A stretch of DNA of 64,000 bases from Lycocorax pyrrhopterus obiensis (GCA_014706295.1 JACSVZ010000001.1:45770383-45834382); one strand, 5' to 3'. Positions 12,136 to 27,043 are shown, numbered from the stretch's first letter. The notes: generated by a model not told the origin, from the sequence alone. Made by a program: numbers and translations.

Positions 12136-15100
12136 TTTTCTTAAAGGTTACTTTTTAAAGAAGGCAACAACTTCTGCATGCACAAGTTTAAAACTATCTG
12201 GGAATTAAACACAATGGTTCTCACTCTTGTCATGTGGACAGAAGCATCTTATCCTGAGTGCAGTAAGGCCATCCAATTTCTGTGCATGACTGACATGGTG
12301 CCAAAACAAAATTTCTGACCTGCATTTATCTTCCTCTAAGCAAATCTTTTGTAAACTGACTATGCATGAGGTTGTTTTTTTTTTCTAATTCCTATTTGTA
12401 AAGTGAAAAATCAGCTTAATTACTACATGTATACATATGTACGCTAAATTTAGCATTGAAGTCTTGATAAACTCAAAGTAAAAAGATATATTCTTTAGTT
12501 CAAAATACTGTTCATGTCTTACCTATTTGTATTTACAAATGAGAATTCTTCATATTCTTCTACATAAGTTTCTGACAGAAAAAAATCCTGTATTACATAT
12601 GAAAGTCAGATTCTCAGTTCTTTCAAATTTGCATAGACCTAACAACTTTTATGGTGCTATACTAATTTTTGTAGTTTGAGGATCTGACCACACTTTGTCT
12701 CTGTTAACAAATCAATTTCCTTATTAATATTTTTGAGGTGTTTTCAGTTTTTAATGGAAGTAAAACTTGTTGGCTTATAAAAATCAAAATTTCAGTTGTT
12801 AGAGAATAAGTATTATTTCCTCTTTCTATATCTGAGAATAATTTATCCAGAAAACCTGTCTATTTTGGGAGATTATGAAGAGTAAATGTGGTGACAACAT
12901 ATTTGTTTCATTGCTATTTTTATTCCAGACAAGGAAAGAAAATACTAAGTGTTGCTTGTGTAGGTAAGGGTGAGACAAAAGGGAAAATGCAGCTGCAATA
13001 AGTTTGCATTAAATTAGCTATATAATGTTATTTTAGATGTACTTGCATATTCAAGCACATGTGAATGTGCTTCGTGGACATTCCATAGAACCTATGGAAA
13101 CCCATGCATGGATCTGGAGGAGCAACTGGAGGGCAGGTGGGATGGCTTAGGGCATCAAAATGACGCTAGATGTCTCCATTTAAAGAATTTAGTTTCACAC
13201 AGGAAAAAAAAATCAAATAAATTCATTATATAAAATAATCAAATGCAGTTAAAATTTGGATTTATTCAATGGAAATAGCACTAGAATGCTTTGAATACTG
13301 AATCAGACCCATTGAATTGTTCTTTTTCAAATAGACATCTCAAATTAGTGTAGAGAAAAAAAATCAGAATAAAAATGTAAATGGTACTTGATAACAGAGT
13401 TTATTATTTCAGTGTCTTTGATTTCAGTAGTTATTTCCAAACAAAAATGTGTGTAAAAATAACACCCTGCAATTGGCAAAATATGGGGAAATGATGATTC
13501 AAGCCCTCAGGCTTAGATTTAAGAGAAATAGCTTCAGACTAAAGACAATTGCCACATGCACAGATGTCACTTTGCTTAGCTGCTAACAGTTACTTGGCAG
13601 AATGCTGAGGACAACTGTGTGGCAAACATTCTTCTCTGTTGCAGTCTCAAAGCATCAGAAAGAAGAGTGAGCTAAATTAATGTCAAAGCAAGTCAGATAC
13701 AGCTGTATCGGAGCCTCGCTCAGCAGGATTAAAGAGACCTTTACCATTTAGCTTCCCTTCCGAAGGGAGATTCATGCCTTTCTCTTTACAAGGACAACTG
13801 TGCTCTGTGGCAGTCTGTAACACCGCAAGTGGTTTGGCAGTATCCTGGAATCACTAGGATGCGGCTCGCTGTCCACTTTCCTATCATCATGTCGCCTACT
13901 GGACTGCCATGTAGTGAGAGTTCATATAATGAGGAGAGAGGGGTCTGCCTATTGCCTTACATTCAGATTGTGATTTTTCCATCCATGAGGAAACTTCACG
14001 CTGCCGTAACAAAAAGGGAAAAAAGTTTGACCTTATATGATTATTATTCAGCTGAAGAAAGTCATTGTCTGCTGATAAAGATAAAACTGTGACATAAGAA
14101 AGGCATCACATAAGAAAGAAGGATGTGATATCTATTTCTAAAAGTTCCTTGGAATATGATAACTACTGGAAATGTGTTGTTAGTATTATTGATGTTTGCA
14201 GAAAGTTGGGAAGAGTATTCATAAATTTTCATGTTAAAACCCTATTGTCATATTTTTTTTCTTGTGACAGGCACAGTTAAGTGGTTTGATACATTTTTAC
14301 TTAACTAGAATAATGGAGGTTGGAAGGCAAAGCATGTTTGACAGTGTGCAACAAAGTGCAACATTTTTCTTCTGTCAGCATGATAGTTTAATTGAGTGCG
14401 AGAACAATGCTTCATCAAGCACACTGGTGTAAGTGGCAGTTATGTTATTTTTGCTAGGGTACCTGAAGGTAACCACTACTACCATTTTTCGCCTCATATT
14501 TGAGTGAAGAAAATATATTAAGTAACACTACAGACCTGTTCCCTAAATAAACATGTTAAAACAATTCATTGCACTTTTTTATTTTAAACTGTTCTTATCT
14601 TTTCAACTTCATAAAAGACAAATGTATTTCTCTTTCTTTTTCTTCCTCCTACAGGTCATTTTCACACCAACTTTTAGTACTGGTACTTGATTATATTGCT
14701 TGTAGTGATGCCTCTCCAAGCTTTTAAAAAGAAATAAAACCCAGCCCCACACTTAAAAAACCCTATCAAACAAAGACTATAAATTTACACATCAATTAGG
14801 GTATTTGCCTATTCACAAAATGGCCTAAAATTTTTTCACATTCTTTTCCATTTTGACAGGTCAACCTTTCCATCATCTATTCCAGACTGAAAATTAGTTT
14901 GTACTTATTTTCAGTGATGTGTCAAACCTATTGGATTCGAATACAGTCCATTTTAATTTGTAGTCATTGTTTCTCTGACTGGAATTTAAGGATGAGGTTT
15001 CAGCCCCTCTTTGCATGACAAAAATGTTCCCTATATGGCCCCAAATGGAAGTTGTTTGCAATGTACCTCTTACTTACCTACAAAGAGATTACTAATTGTA

Positions 15101-18100
15101 TAGTATGCTAAACTGAAGAAATAACTTTGACCAGGATGGGAAACCACACCACCTTAGAAAGATCCATTTCTTGTCTGTTAAAAAAAAAAAAAAAAGTATT
15201 TACCACAAATAAGACATTATTTCACAGGATAAAGTAATAGTGGCCAGGGGAAAATGGAGTCTGAATCTCAAAGTCATCACCAGAATGAATTCTGGATTAT
15301 CATTCTGAGGAAGTCAATGTCTACAGCAATATACTTAATATACTCTATCAGTCACACCAAAACAATCTGCAAGTTTCATGTAGATGTACTGAAATCATCA
15401 TGACATTAAAGGCCAATCAAACACTTAATTCAAAAGATCAGAAACTTTCTTAAGACTGGTGCATTTGTCTTCTGTTGTACTCCCTAAAACAGAATACCAG
15501 CATTTCCATTAATGAGTTTCACACTCAGCCATAGACTCACCTCTGGCGTTACAATCTGTTGCAATAGAAATCTACTCCTTGGAGAGATTTTTCAGTGTAT
15601 ATATTGCCTTCAGTGGTGAGTTCCTCTGGGACCTGATGATTGGTGCACCACTGGGGATTTGAGACAGGGAAGATAATTTTGTATTATAAGCCAAAAACTG
15701 TCTTTGTTTGCAATTTTCTGAAGTTTATGATATTTTTGATGCCATTTGATGAGCTGGTATCAAATCCTTTTGTTTCTTAAAACAGAAGTGAGCTGTAGCT
15801 GGAATTAATATGGTGAAGTTAATCTCCATACTGAAAAGATAAAGCATGGTGTTTTCTTTCCTGCACATCTCCTAAGAGTCAGCCTTGGCTTTTTGACACG
15901 ACAGAACAAATTCTAAAGATCCACAGTCTAATGGAAAGCAGCTAACCTCGAGGAAGAACATAAAAGGCCAGATGCTGTTCAGCTCTATGAAAGCAAGATG
16001 CGATGAAGAATTTTTTATTTTATTTATTCAGCTTCACCAAGATGGAGTGCAAGTACATGCGCACAGCACATTTCATAAAACATTTACCAAAGTTTCATGT
16101 TCTAAGACATTAACTTCAAAACATTCACAGTATGTGAATATTACTACTGGAAGGACTACTTCTACTTGATTTTTACTTATAATTTATGGAATGGAATGTT
16201 GGAATACAGAAAAGAAGAAACAATATGGTTTCGTGTTTCAAGGAGAAATGTTATTTGAAGTTATTGTAACTTCAGCTGTTTGTTTTTGTAGAAAAATTCA
16301 TCCAGATTATTTCATTTTCAGATAATTTTTTTACAAGGTGAGATTTTTTTAAGTTCTTCTAGTTGTGATTATATACCAAATAAACTACAGAAGAGTAGTT
16401 AAATAGTTTCTCAAATAGAAACAAATCTGAAACTTTTTATATATAAAGAAATCCTGTAGCATGCTAGCATAAACTTGCTTTTTAAAAGAAAAGATGAAAT
16501 TTATTTTGTCAGCTCATTAAGTTTAGTATTATTTTTAGTTTTATATTAAGAGACAGCTCAGAATTTTTACATTTTTCAAAACTCAAAGCCAACATAACAC
16601 CTCCATAATGACACATATTTTGGTTAAATGCATATTAAACAGTTCCATTCTAAGTCATATTAGCAAAAAACCACTTTCAAATATAATCTGCTACTTCCTC
16701 TCATTTTCCCCACTGAAATGGTGTCGTGTACTGTGCAAAAAAAAAAAAAAAGTACATTTCCTGGGCAAGGAGACCAAACTAGATGAATTCTCTTGTATCT
16801 TTGTTTCATATGCTATTTGCAGAATAGACTATTATGGATTCCCATCCCTACAGCACAGTATATTTACATGGTTCATATGGCATGCAAAACAGAAGGATTT
16901 GGCCTAACTAGTAGTTTATGCAAGCATGCTCTTTTGTAAGTGGAAGGCTGTTGCCACCGCACTTTTAAAAAGATCTTGTGTGTCAAACATCTTTTAGATA
17001 TATCTGTTAAATCAGGCCCCACAGTTATCAGATATTTATGAAACTTGATAAAATGCAAGATTCCAGGCTGCCGGTTCTGGCCTAGTTTATGGGAATCCAG
17101 ACACCCTGTAATTTTTGGTGCTTGGAGGAGAGTGACAAACGTCCATCATTTTTTACAGAGGAGAGGTTCTTGTGCAACTGTTGAAGACTTTGACTGCTTT
17201 TCTCATCTTGCTTGAGGTGTTCAGTGTTCCACAGTGTGGTGTCATATGACTTAAGGATGAACGTAAAACATCACTGAATCAGAAATGTAGCATTCAGATG
17301 CCATTATTCACAAAATGTAAATGTTTCCATGAAGTAATAATGAAACGAAGATTACTATTTGGAGATTTTAATTGCCTTGTGTTACTCAAGTGTCTTTAAG
17401 TAATATATCACTTCAGGAGAGTTGGGGGGGAGGTGGCATTGCTGTCTATTGACCACTCACACATTTGGATTCTCTGAAGGGAGATGTTGTGCTGAGGATA
17501 GCTATCTTCATGCTGCCATACATGATATTATGAAGGCTGAATCATATTCTACAGATTCTAAAGTTGTTGTTTATTACATGCTCTAAGGACTGAAATATCA
17601 TCTGAAGTTGGACTTCTTGCAGGTTCAGATTCCATGATTATTTTTATTCATAAAAATGACTACAGAATGCAGAGAATATAGCTTTATTTTCCCATGTAAA
17701 AGCAATCATGTAAAGAAAATAATTCCCTCTGAGTTTTTGATTAATGCCCTGGTCCAAGGGCCATTAAAGCTAAGGAAATATGTTTTTTGGATATAGAATG
17801 ATGCAGAAGCATCTTAGAAGTCTATGGTTTTGTCGCATAGATACATACAGAATAAAAGTACTTGCAAAAGCATCAGGGTGTTGTTGCACCCAACCGTTTT
17901 CCAAACAGCATAAGTTGGAACTAGACAAGACCAGCGCCTGTTCTTTACTATAAGACCTGACCATATCTTAAAAAATACCTCACAAAAATTATTCCAAAGA
18001 CTCCCATGACACGGTCTCCTGAAAAAGTAAAAGGTTTGTGTCTATTTCTTCCCCTCATTTTTTCTAACACCTAAGTATGCTAAGAAGATCACAGTGTGGG

Positions 18101-21100
18101 TTATAAAGGAAAATCTGAATAGTAAACACCTAAAAGATTTTGGATAATAAGAAAACCTTCTTCACTAGTGCAGCACCTAGATAGCAGTACCTAAAGTAGC
18201 CATGGAACCTCAGGCCCTTGAAGCAGGAGGCTGGACTAGACAGCTGCCAGAAGTCCCTTCCAGGGACAATATCTCTGGTTCTAATATTATTCTGCAAAAG
18301 ATTTTTTAGGACAAAATAGTCTACAGTCTTTCTTTTCTATACACAGAATATGAAATTAAGGAAAAGGGCAATATTCACCAAACGCTGTCACAAAATAAAA
18401 GCTTTTCACCTAGCTCTTGTAAGATACAGAGACGCAGTAATAAGAATGCTGCATCAAATTAAAGAGTACTTCTCTGATAGTGGTATGATGGTGATGGTGA
18501 ACTGTGGCTACCTAAGTTTATTACTAAAAGAACTTTTTTTTCCAGAATAGATGACTCCAAATGTCTAAATAAAATGTTGAAACTATCTGAAACTTGAAAA
18601 GTGATCCATTTCTATACCAGTTGAATTAATGATCCTTGTTTTCTTGATATACTGCTGATGTAATTCTTCACACATTTCAAAGGTAACAACCTTAGTTTTT
18701 CAAATGTTCTTCCAGGTTTTAAAAATACTTAATATACTCTTTTGTTTGTCAAAAGGACAAATTATTAAGCAGTGTATCAGTAATGTCTGTTTTAAATTAA
18801 AAATATTTTTACATAAAATTCTACTTTGAATCTTTCAAAGTATGAAGCAGCACTTGGAACAAGACTCTTCAGTCTAAGTGCAGTACTTTATGCTAATTAG
18901 TAATCAGCCTTTTCAAAATCCTTCTCTAGTATGTTGTCTTTTACCTGAAACCCGATACTTCCATACAGATTTAGAGCAAAAATTTACTCAATTATATTTC
19001 CATGTTTCTTATAGTCTTTAGGTATACAATTTAGCTATTTTTGAAGACTGGATACTAACTGGATCTTTGATTTGTCCTAGGATGGCTGTTAGTTAGTTCA
19101 TTATATGTACTTGTATTAATATAACATACTTGCATATCTTTGTGGAAACCAGATTCCTCAGACCTATCTAGACCTATATCTGGAAGTGGTTTCCTGATAA
19201 TTTTTGCTAATGGAGTCTTATTTAATAGAAAAGCGTATAATTTGTATTCTTTTGATAGGTCTGTTATATATTAATCTTGTAAATTAAACATCTGAAAGGT
19301 AGTACAAACATGGATATGTTGTTACCAGACCAATTATTTACCCACCTGTGGAGGAAATGAAGGATTGCAATAATCACAGATAGTCATCCATAAAAATTCA
19401 ATGGAAAAGCTACTAGCTAGACATTAAACACAAACATAAGAATTCAAAAGTATTTTAGAAATAGACATAAAAATGCTTCTTATTCTTACAATTTAAAAGC
19501 AGAGGATTAGAAACAAGTCAAGTAATTCTTTGACAAAGGGCATAAACAAAAAATGTGGTTGTTTTCTACCTAAATATGAAAATACACTGCCACAAAAATT
19601 TGAACATTTTATTCCTACATAAAATGCTTTTTCAGACAAGAAATACCCAAAAAGGCTATAGAAAATAGTTGGTTTAATGCACAATTGTATTCTCTTGGTA
19701 CGGCAGTGAATCCTCAGTGTCACTTCTAAAAGGTAGATCCAAGAGAGGACCGAAAAATATAAGTGGTGTTTTAATTAAAAACAAAGACAAAACCAAACAA
19801 ACTGTAAAAAACCCCACAACAAAACACGAAAATAGAATGTCCTTAATAAAAAAAAAGGAATAACAAAAAATCTTTAAAATATTTCAAGCATTTATCCATT
19901 GTTCTCAACATAACCTATCATATATTTCTCTTTATCATCTCTTCTTTATATTCTTTTTTACTTTTTTCCCACTTTCTTTTTTTCATGTGTGTAAAATTTT
20001 GTAGCCTGTATAAATTTAAGTTGTGGGGTTTTAGGTAGCAACTGTCTATGTGTTTGTTGTTCACTACTGGGCAATGGTCTCTATAGGGGGCTTTTAAAAC
20101 AACACAGATACTTAAGGTCCTAATAAAGTTGCTAGTGTGTAACTCATTATTTTGGTTCCTTTCTCTTTTGGGGTAAAAAGAATTACATCTTAAGTTGACT
20201 GGGAATTTTCCATCAAAGTACAGCTTGATGGAAAAAATATGCAATCAAAACCCTCAGTATTTCACACAGGAAGAGTTTTTTTCCAAAACTAGCACTTACT
20301 TTTTCAGTTGAACACAGTTGTCAATAATTAAATATTTCAGTCTGTCAGTGTTATGTTTTGACATTACCGACGTCTAATCTTTCCAAGAACCCTATAGAAA
20401 TTTTAAGAGGTAAGCCTATGATTTTATTGTTTTCCCCTTGAAAAAGTTTATTCAGCACCTTCCATTATACCTTTAAAATTTTCCATCTAGCTTGATTGCT
20501 GGAAGGCCTGGTTACATAGAAGTTATAAGAGAATGAGAAATACCTATTGCAAGATAGCAGATTATTATGGGTGTTCTGATATGAGTTTCAATATCTGTTA
20601 CAGAATAAATTTGGTTAGGCAATTAAATGGAATGTTTTGCTTTAGGAATGATATGCTTTTTTATTCCTTAAAGCTGAACATATTTATGGACAACTTTTAA
20701 TAAATATTTTGCTACTTCCTGTTTTCATACAATCCTTAGCAAATTTGAAGTTCACTTTTTTATTTGACCGAATGTGTGTAAAATACAACAGCTTATTTGT
20801 GTAGCATACTAAGATTATCTGTTCTCATTAACCTAGTATGAGAATACAAAATACTAGGTTTGTGTGCCAGACTCTTAAAATGCATTCCTGGCTAGAATCT
20901 CTCATACCAACTGACTGCCAGCCCTGCAAGCCTCTGCAGGAGCTGCTTTTGGATTAGTTGATGATGGTTACTCCAACTTACTAAAGGAGATTGTGAAGAA
21001 GATAAACTGCACCATGTATTTAATGTTCACATGGTAGATGAAAGAGCTAAGGAACTTATTACCACACCTTGGAACAACTTCTAATGGTGGATCAAAATCT

Positions 21101-24100
21101 TTTACTGTAACTCCCTTCTAACTAGTTTAGAGACATGAGATGGTAACTACTGAGAAATGTCTTTTTTTGTTATTAATACATTTAGGAAAATATAAAGTCA
21201 TCCTCTGTGTAAGATCTTGTCCTATTTCCTCAGGTTTTGGTGGGTTTGATTTTTTGCTCTTTAATTTTTAATTTTCTTTTCTTCTTTCAAAGTGTCTAAG
21301 TCATAAAAAACTACTTAATTTTCCTTGATGTGCAGGAATAAATATAATTTTTTTTAAGATGTGCTCCTGTGGAGCAAGAGGAAGGCGTGTAATATATTAA
21401 TGTTACATAATTATTTCTTCTTTTCTATTTAAACATCGTCCTCTGACCGAGTCTTCAGCTTTACCTGTGAGACTTTTCCTAAAGAGAATATTTTTCCTGC
21501 TTCCACCAGCAAAACAGGAACAAAAATTTGAGAGGAAAAGAAAAAGTGCACTGCTAACATATATCTATGACAGAGGTTTGTGTGCTTTTCTACCCATTTG
21601 CCTACTAATCTTAAGCTGTGGGTGTGTTGATAGATCAGTTTTTCTACTCCGGCAGCCATTACATGTGTTTGTCATTCCTATTAGACATGCATCGGAATAC
21701 ACAACTCGGCTGGCCCATCAACAGGTTAAGCTTCAAATTCAGGAAGTTGAAAAAGTAATTCCATCTTTGGTAAAAGGTTTGCATTGTTTGTATGAAACAA
21801 ACATCACATATCAAATATTTCCTTTTGTAGTGCATATTAGGTGTATTATCAAAGAGGAAATCCCAGCATTACAAAAAATAATTACAGTGTCCAATGGACC
21901 CTACTAGATCCAGAGAGCTATGGCCCCTCCAACTTCTGATGCTGAGACCTCTACTTGCTTTGAAAATAAACCTACATTATTAGCAAGGATTTTCTCTTGA
22001 AATCCTTTAGTTGATTTAGACAGATAAAACATTAATTGAAATAACAATAAATTCTCAGCTCTGTGCTTATGATGTGCTTCTTTTTACCTATAAAAAAATG
22101 TGAGTTGTCACTTTCACAAAACCTTCTGGTGAAGTAGACAGCCAGGTATGGCATCAATAGAATTGAGTAATACATATAAGGCAGAAAAAAAGGATAAGGT
22201 TTAAGCACTGATACAATATTTAGGCAGACTGATTTTATATTATACCTTTAACAACTGCTCATCAGCAAAAGTGAATGAAGGTTGAACATGTCCTGTTCTG
22301 CACATTTTAATTCAAAGAGCACAATTTACAATAATCTTTCTGAAAGAACCTTAGTTCATAAGGCATACAGCTTTTTCTTTTGCATTTTCATTAATCATTT
22401 CATTTAGTTTAAAATGTGGGTTTTCTATGGTGGTATTTCTTGGTGAATCAGAATTTAATGGCTTCCAATTTTTTTCCAGAGCAAGAATATTTTCCTTATT
22501 ACACATCCTGCTTTTTAATTTATCAAGGTTATTTTTTAAGAAATAAAAAATCTGTGTTTCCCTATAGTTCATACTGTTTATCTAGATTTGCTCCTAGAAC
22601 TGTATTTTCTGAACAAGACTGGCCTTTGTGTTATTCAAATGAAGAGCTACTTCTTTCTATATATGTGGGATGGAGTATAGTGGAAAGATAGGTAATCTTT
22701 CTAAGTGGAGGCTGTGCAAGTGTTAAAACACAAGAAAGAAAAAAAAATACCTAAGGGACCTCTGTTCTGAAAATTTAAACTTTTTTAACAGTTTTAATGA
22801 AAGTTAAACATTTAATAAGGTACAGAACTTGAGAAAGTGCAGGACCAGGGCATATCATTTTTTTATAACAAAGAAAGTATTAAAGATTTGCTATTTCTGA
22901 ACTATTCATTGAGAGTTTAAGTAGTAAATTTAATAAATTTCCATAATTATTAATATTTTGCTCTAAAACTAGTCATATTCATACTGCCAAAGGCATTGCA
23001 GAGACTGGATAGCCTGCTAATACATATGTTATCAAAGATTGACTTCATGTAAAATGGACTTTTTAAAATATATGGAATAAAAAAGTCCCTGAAAAGATAG
23101 GATCAATCCTATGTTTACCTTCATCTCTGTATAGTGGTTGTGTCCACATGAACATGGTAGTGAGAAATAAAAAAAGGTATTTATCTTTGGTGCTTGTCCC
23201 TTTTGACTTGCAGAGCTGAATAGCACAAGAAAAAAACAGCTATAAACTTATATTGGGTTCTTCTTTATTTTCCAAGGCCCTTTGATAAAACTTACCTAAG
23301 TGACCAAAGCTGCAAATGCACTGTTCATTCATTTTTCAAAATGTCTCCAGAGAAATTTCCTTGCAGTTTATAGCTTAACTGTCGTTCTTGTTAGGTTACT
23401 GTGGGATCTAACAGCAAATGACATTTTCTCTGGTTTATGGAAAAAATCCCATTGTGAAGTTTGAATTCAGAGTTGTAATAACAAGAATTTAACTCAGTCT
23501 CCCAAAGCCATGTCAGCTGTGCAATTTCCATGAAAAAACTGTAGCTTCATGGTCTTCAGAAATAATAGAGTATTATCACTATTGAAGAAGGAGAAAATAT
23601 CTTTCTCTTGGGAGCAGACTTTTGGACACTGGATATCTGGACATTTCAGGACATTGTTGACCCTTTGAGTCATTTCCAAAAGCATGAAATTAAATTAATT
23701 AGGATGTGTTTCTTATTCCATTTAACATTGTATTTTCATGGAGTTGTAAAACAATTTGTTCAGTGCTAGCTGTAGAGTTTTAATAAGGTTCAAACACTGA
23801 CAAACAAGAAGTTGGAGCTAGAACCTGTGCTGCTTAGAAACATGTACATGTACATAGAAACATGTTTCTACTATAATTACCATCTCTTCTGCATTTAAAA
23901 CACGTCTGCTTCAGAAGTTCTGTCTTTTAGATGTGATGACATTGCCTTTCCACTTCTACTCAGAGGAGCACTCACTAATTTCTTGTCAGATCAGGCATCA
24001 TGTTAATTTGTTATTCATAAAGAATTCATCGAAATAATGTATTATGGAAATGGAAATATCAAGGGTAAATATGGAAAGGTCTAAATCCATTAGAAAAAGT

Positions 24101-25620
24101 AACTGAAATGTCTTTATTTGAGGACTTTTTGAGTACTGTGACTTATCCTTTGGGTATGTAAGTTCTTTTTTTTTACTTCAGTCATAGTCATTCCCTGACT
24201 GTTTTGAAAAGAGAAATTTTAGAAACCACAACTGTCCAGTTCAAATTGTTCCATAGTCATTTTTCTGACACTGAGTTTATAAAGTTTGTGGTATTTGACT
24301 ATAATCATTAGATACTTGTGTCATCATGTTAAGAGTTTTCCTGGAAATTTACATTTATGTAAATGGTTTGGTTTCTGTTGCATAAAAACATAAAGAATTG
24401 GTTTATCACCATTAAGACTTTGTCTCATTAACATATTTTTCTCCTTTTAAAGAAAATATATTTAAAAGTGATGGATGCTGCAGGTTATGTATTCAGCTTA
24501 GAATAAATTTTGTGATAATCAGCATTATTTTGTCCCAAAAAGAAAACCCTTGTACAGAGCATATTTATTGGAACGGAAATATAAAGCTTTGATGTAAGTT
24601 TCTTTAGAAAGCGAAAAAGAAGCTAAACCAGACACGGTGGTATATACAGACTATGTGTTTCCAAATCTTTTTGACATGCTGTCCAGAAGAATCAACCAGA
24701 CTACCAAGGGGCTTGAAAGGAGACTTCCTAAGTGATTTTAAAAAGTAATACAGTTTCTTAATTCATCAACTGTTATTAAATTAGTGTGCTCCCTTAACTG
24801 TCACCTCGGGTTTCATCCAAGCGTAATTCTACAGTTACGTCTAACCACAGGGCATGTATTCACAAAACCATTTAAAATGCATATTTTTTTTTTACAGATG
24901 TTCTCTGTGTATTGTTCCACATTACAATTTCTTTGTAATGATTGCAGAACAGCAATACTGTTAAGAAGATAAAGTTTAATAGCATGTCACATCTTCAGCT
25001 TAGAAATCATTTAGCGTATCAAACAGATGTCTTTCTCCTTCAAAGCAAGTGCTGTTGTAAAACCTTTCCTCTGAATGAAAATGAGTGAACAGCACATTTA
25101 AAGAAATTGGGTGTGCATAAAATGTGTAAAATATGCACAAGTATTCATGTGTACATCTATACACTTCCACCCACTGTTTTGTCCCTAATGCTTTTTTAAA
25201 AAAACCAAACATTCATAATGCAGTCCCCATCTCTGTTCTTCAGGTCACATATGAAAATCCATTTTCCATTATGCCTCAAAAAGATTCTAAACCATTTGTT
25301 TCTGTATGTGGTGAATAAACAACCCATTTTTTGTGGATTTAAACATTTCAAAATAATTCGATCAACACAGAGGCCAGGGGACAAACAAGGGTCTTTTTCT
25401 TCCTGCTTGTTTTTCACTCTCAATAAGCCACTTCACCTGCTCACTGTCAAGAGCAGATTGATCTTCACTAGTGCTCACACATTCATTCACACACCTACAC
25501 TCACTCCAGTTCCTGACACCACAGACACCAATCTTTATAGATCAGGCATCATCTGGAAAAGAACTCGTCATTCAGTAAAAAATAAAATAGGCATGCAGAG
25601 AATAGAGAAGCTCAGGTTTG
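12136..25620. other. Downstream flank of SLITRK6, no gene seen
   Basis: About 13.5 kb of AT-rich sequence with no recognisable protein. The only mobile element I can support is an old CR1 tail at 18149-18283. The stretch 13500-14100 is more complex and richer in G+C than its surroundings. A 146-codon open frame at 21467-21907 matches no family I know. Poly(A) runs occur near 15180 and 16738. Confidence 0.55.
18149..18283 (+). mobile_element. Ancient CR1 LINE 3' remnant
   Basis: The segment reads like a decayed CR1 3' end: 'aaaccttcttcact', then 'ggctggactagac' and 'agtcccttcca', ending in a degraded tail. Divergence from the younger copies at 25.6 and 34.5 kb suggests an old insertion. Family identification is moderate. 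Confidence 0.55.
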
Positions 25621-25624
25621 TGAC

Positions 25625-27043
25625 CACCTGTGGAACCTGACCATACATAAGTCCATGGTACCTGATGAGATGCATCCCAGAGTCCTGAGGGAATTAGCTG
25701 ATGTAGTTGCCAAGCCACTCTCCATCATACTTTAAAAGTTGTGGCAGTCAGATGAGGTTCCTGCTGATTGGAAAAAAGGAAACAATGCACCCATTTTTAA
25801 AAATGGTAGAAAAGAGAAGGTCATGGAACAGATCCTCTTAGAAGCTATGCTAAGGTAAATGAAGGACAGGGAAGTGATTTGAAACAGGCAGCATGGCTTC
25901 ACCAAGGGCAAGTGCTGCTTGACCAAACCAGTGGCCGATGATGGAATGATTACATCAGTGGACAAGGGAAGAGTTATGGATGTCATGTCATGTGGGGGAC
26001 CATGTCAGGCCTTTGACATGATCCCCCACAACTTCTTTCCTTCTAAAATTGGAGAGAGATGGATTTCATGAGTGGACTCCTTGGTGGATGAGGAATTGGT
26101 TGGATGGTCACATCCAGAAGGTAGTGGTCAATGGCTCAACGTTCAGATGCAGATCAGTGACAGGTGATGTCCCTCAGAGGTCCATGTTTGGATCAGTATT
26201 GTTTAATGTCTTCATCAGTGACACAGACAGTGGGATTGAGGGCACCCTCAGCCAGTTTGCAGATGACATCAAGTTAGTGGTTCAGATGACACACCTGAAG
26301 GAGGGGATGCCATTCAAGAAGGGACAAGTGGGCTCAGGTGAACCACAGGATGCAAGGTGCTGCATTTGAGTCAGGACAACCCACAGTTTCAATACAAGCT
26401 TGGGGTTGAAGGGGCTAGGAACAGCCCTGCCGAGAAGGACTTGAGGATGCTGGTGAATGGAAATTGGACAGAAAGCTGAGAGAACCCACGGCCAGCAGGT
26501 CGATGGAGGTGATTCTGCTCCTCCACTCTGCTCTTTTGAGACACCACCTGTACAGGATTCAGCTCTGGGTTCCTCAGCAAAGGGAAGAGGTGGACCTGTT
26601 AGACTCAGTCCAGAGGAAAGCAACAGCAATGATCAGAAGGCTGGGGCACCAGTCCTATGAGGAAAGTCTGAGATGGTTTGGGCTGATCAGCCTGGAGAAG
26701 AGAAGACTTCAGGAAGACCTCATTGTGGCCTTGCAGTACATAAAGCGAGCTTGTAAGAAACGTGGGGAAAACATCTCTTAGCAGGACCTGTTGAGAAACA
26801 ACAAGGGGTAATGGGTTTTAATTAAAAGAGGGTAGATTTAGGCTAGATATGAGGAAGAATTTTTTTACAATGAGGGTGGTGAAACACAAAAAGAGCGCCC
26901 CATCCCAGGAAAGATTCAAAGTCAGGTTGGATGGGGCTCTGAGCAACCTAATCTAGTTGAAGATGTCCCTGCTTATCACAGGAAGGTTGGACTAGATGTT
27001 CTTTGAAGTCCCATCTACCTCAAACTATTCTATGATTCTGTGA
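25625..27043 (+). mobile_element. CR1 LINE, 5'-truncated, 1.4 kb
   Basis: A chicken-repeat-1 class non-LTR retrotransposon in sense orientation. It starts inside the ORF2 reverse-transcriptase region ('ccatggtacctgatgagatg'), runs through the 3' end of ORF2 and ends with the hallmark tail 'attctatgattctgtgat'. The open frame at 26049-26369 keeps RT motifs: a degraded PQRSMFGSVLFNVFISD (motif B) and QFADDIKL, where FADD carries the catalytic aspartates (motif C). Stops and frame changes elsewhere break the ORF, so it is dead. Truncation at the 5' end is usual for LINE copies. Confidence 0.92.
26049..26369 (+). pseudogene. CR1 ORF2 reverse-transcriptase fragment
   Basis: A 106-codon open stretch within the CR1 copy. 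It includes a DGHIQKVVVNGS segment, a motif-B-like PQ..VLFN and the F-A-D-D active-site box. It is only a small part of the normal ORF2 polymerase and lacks the endonuclease and most of the RT fingers. No function is expected. Confidence 0.8.

Noticed and set aside
23835..23870. Inverted repeat TAGAAACATGT ... ACATGTTTCTA
   Set aside because: Arms are only 11 bp in AT-rich alternating sequence; not clearly above chance.
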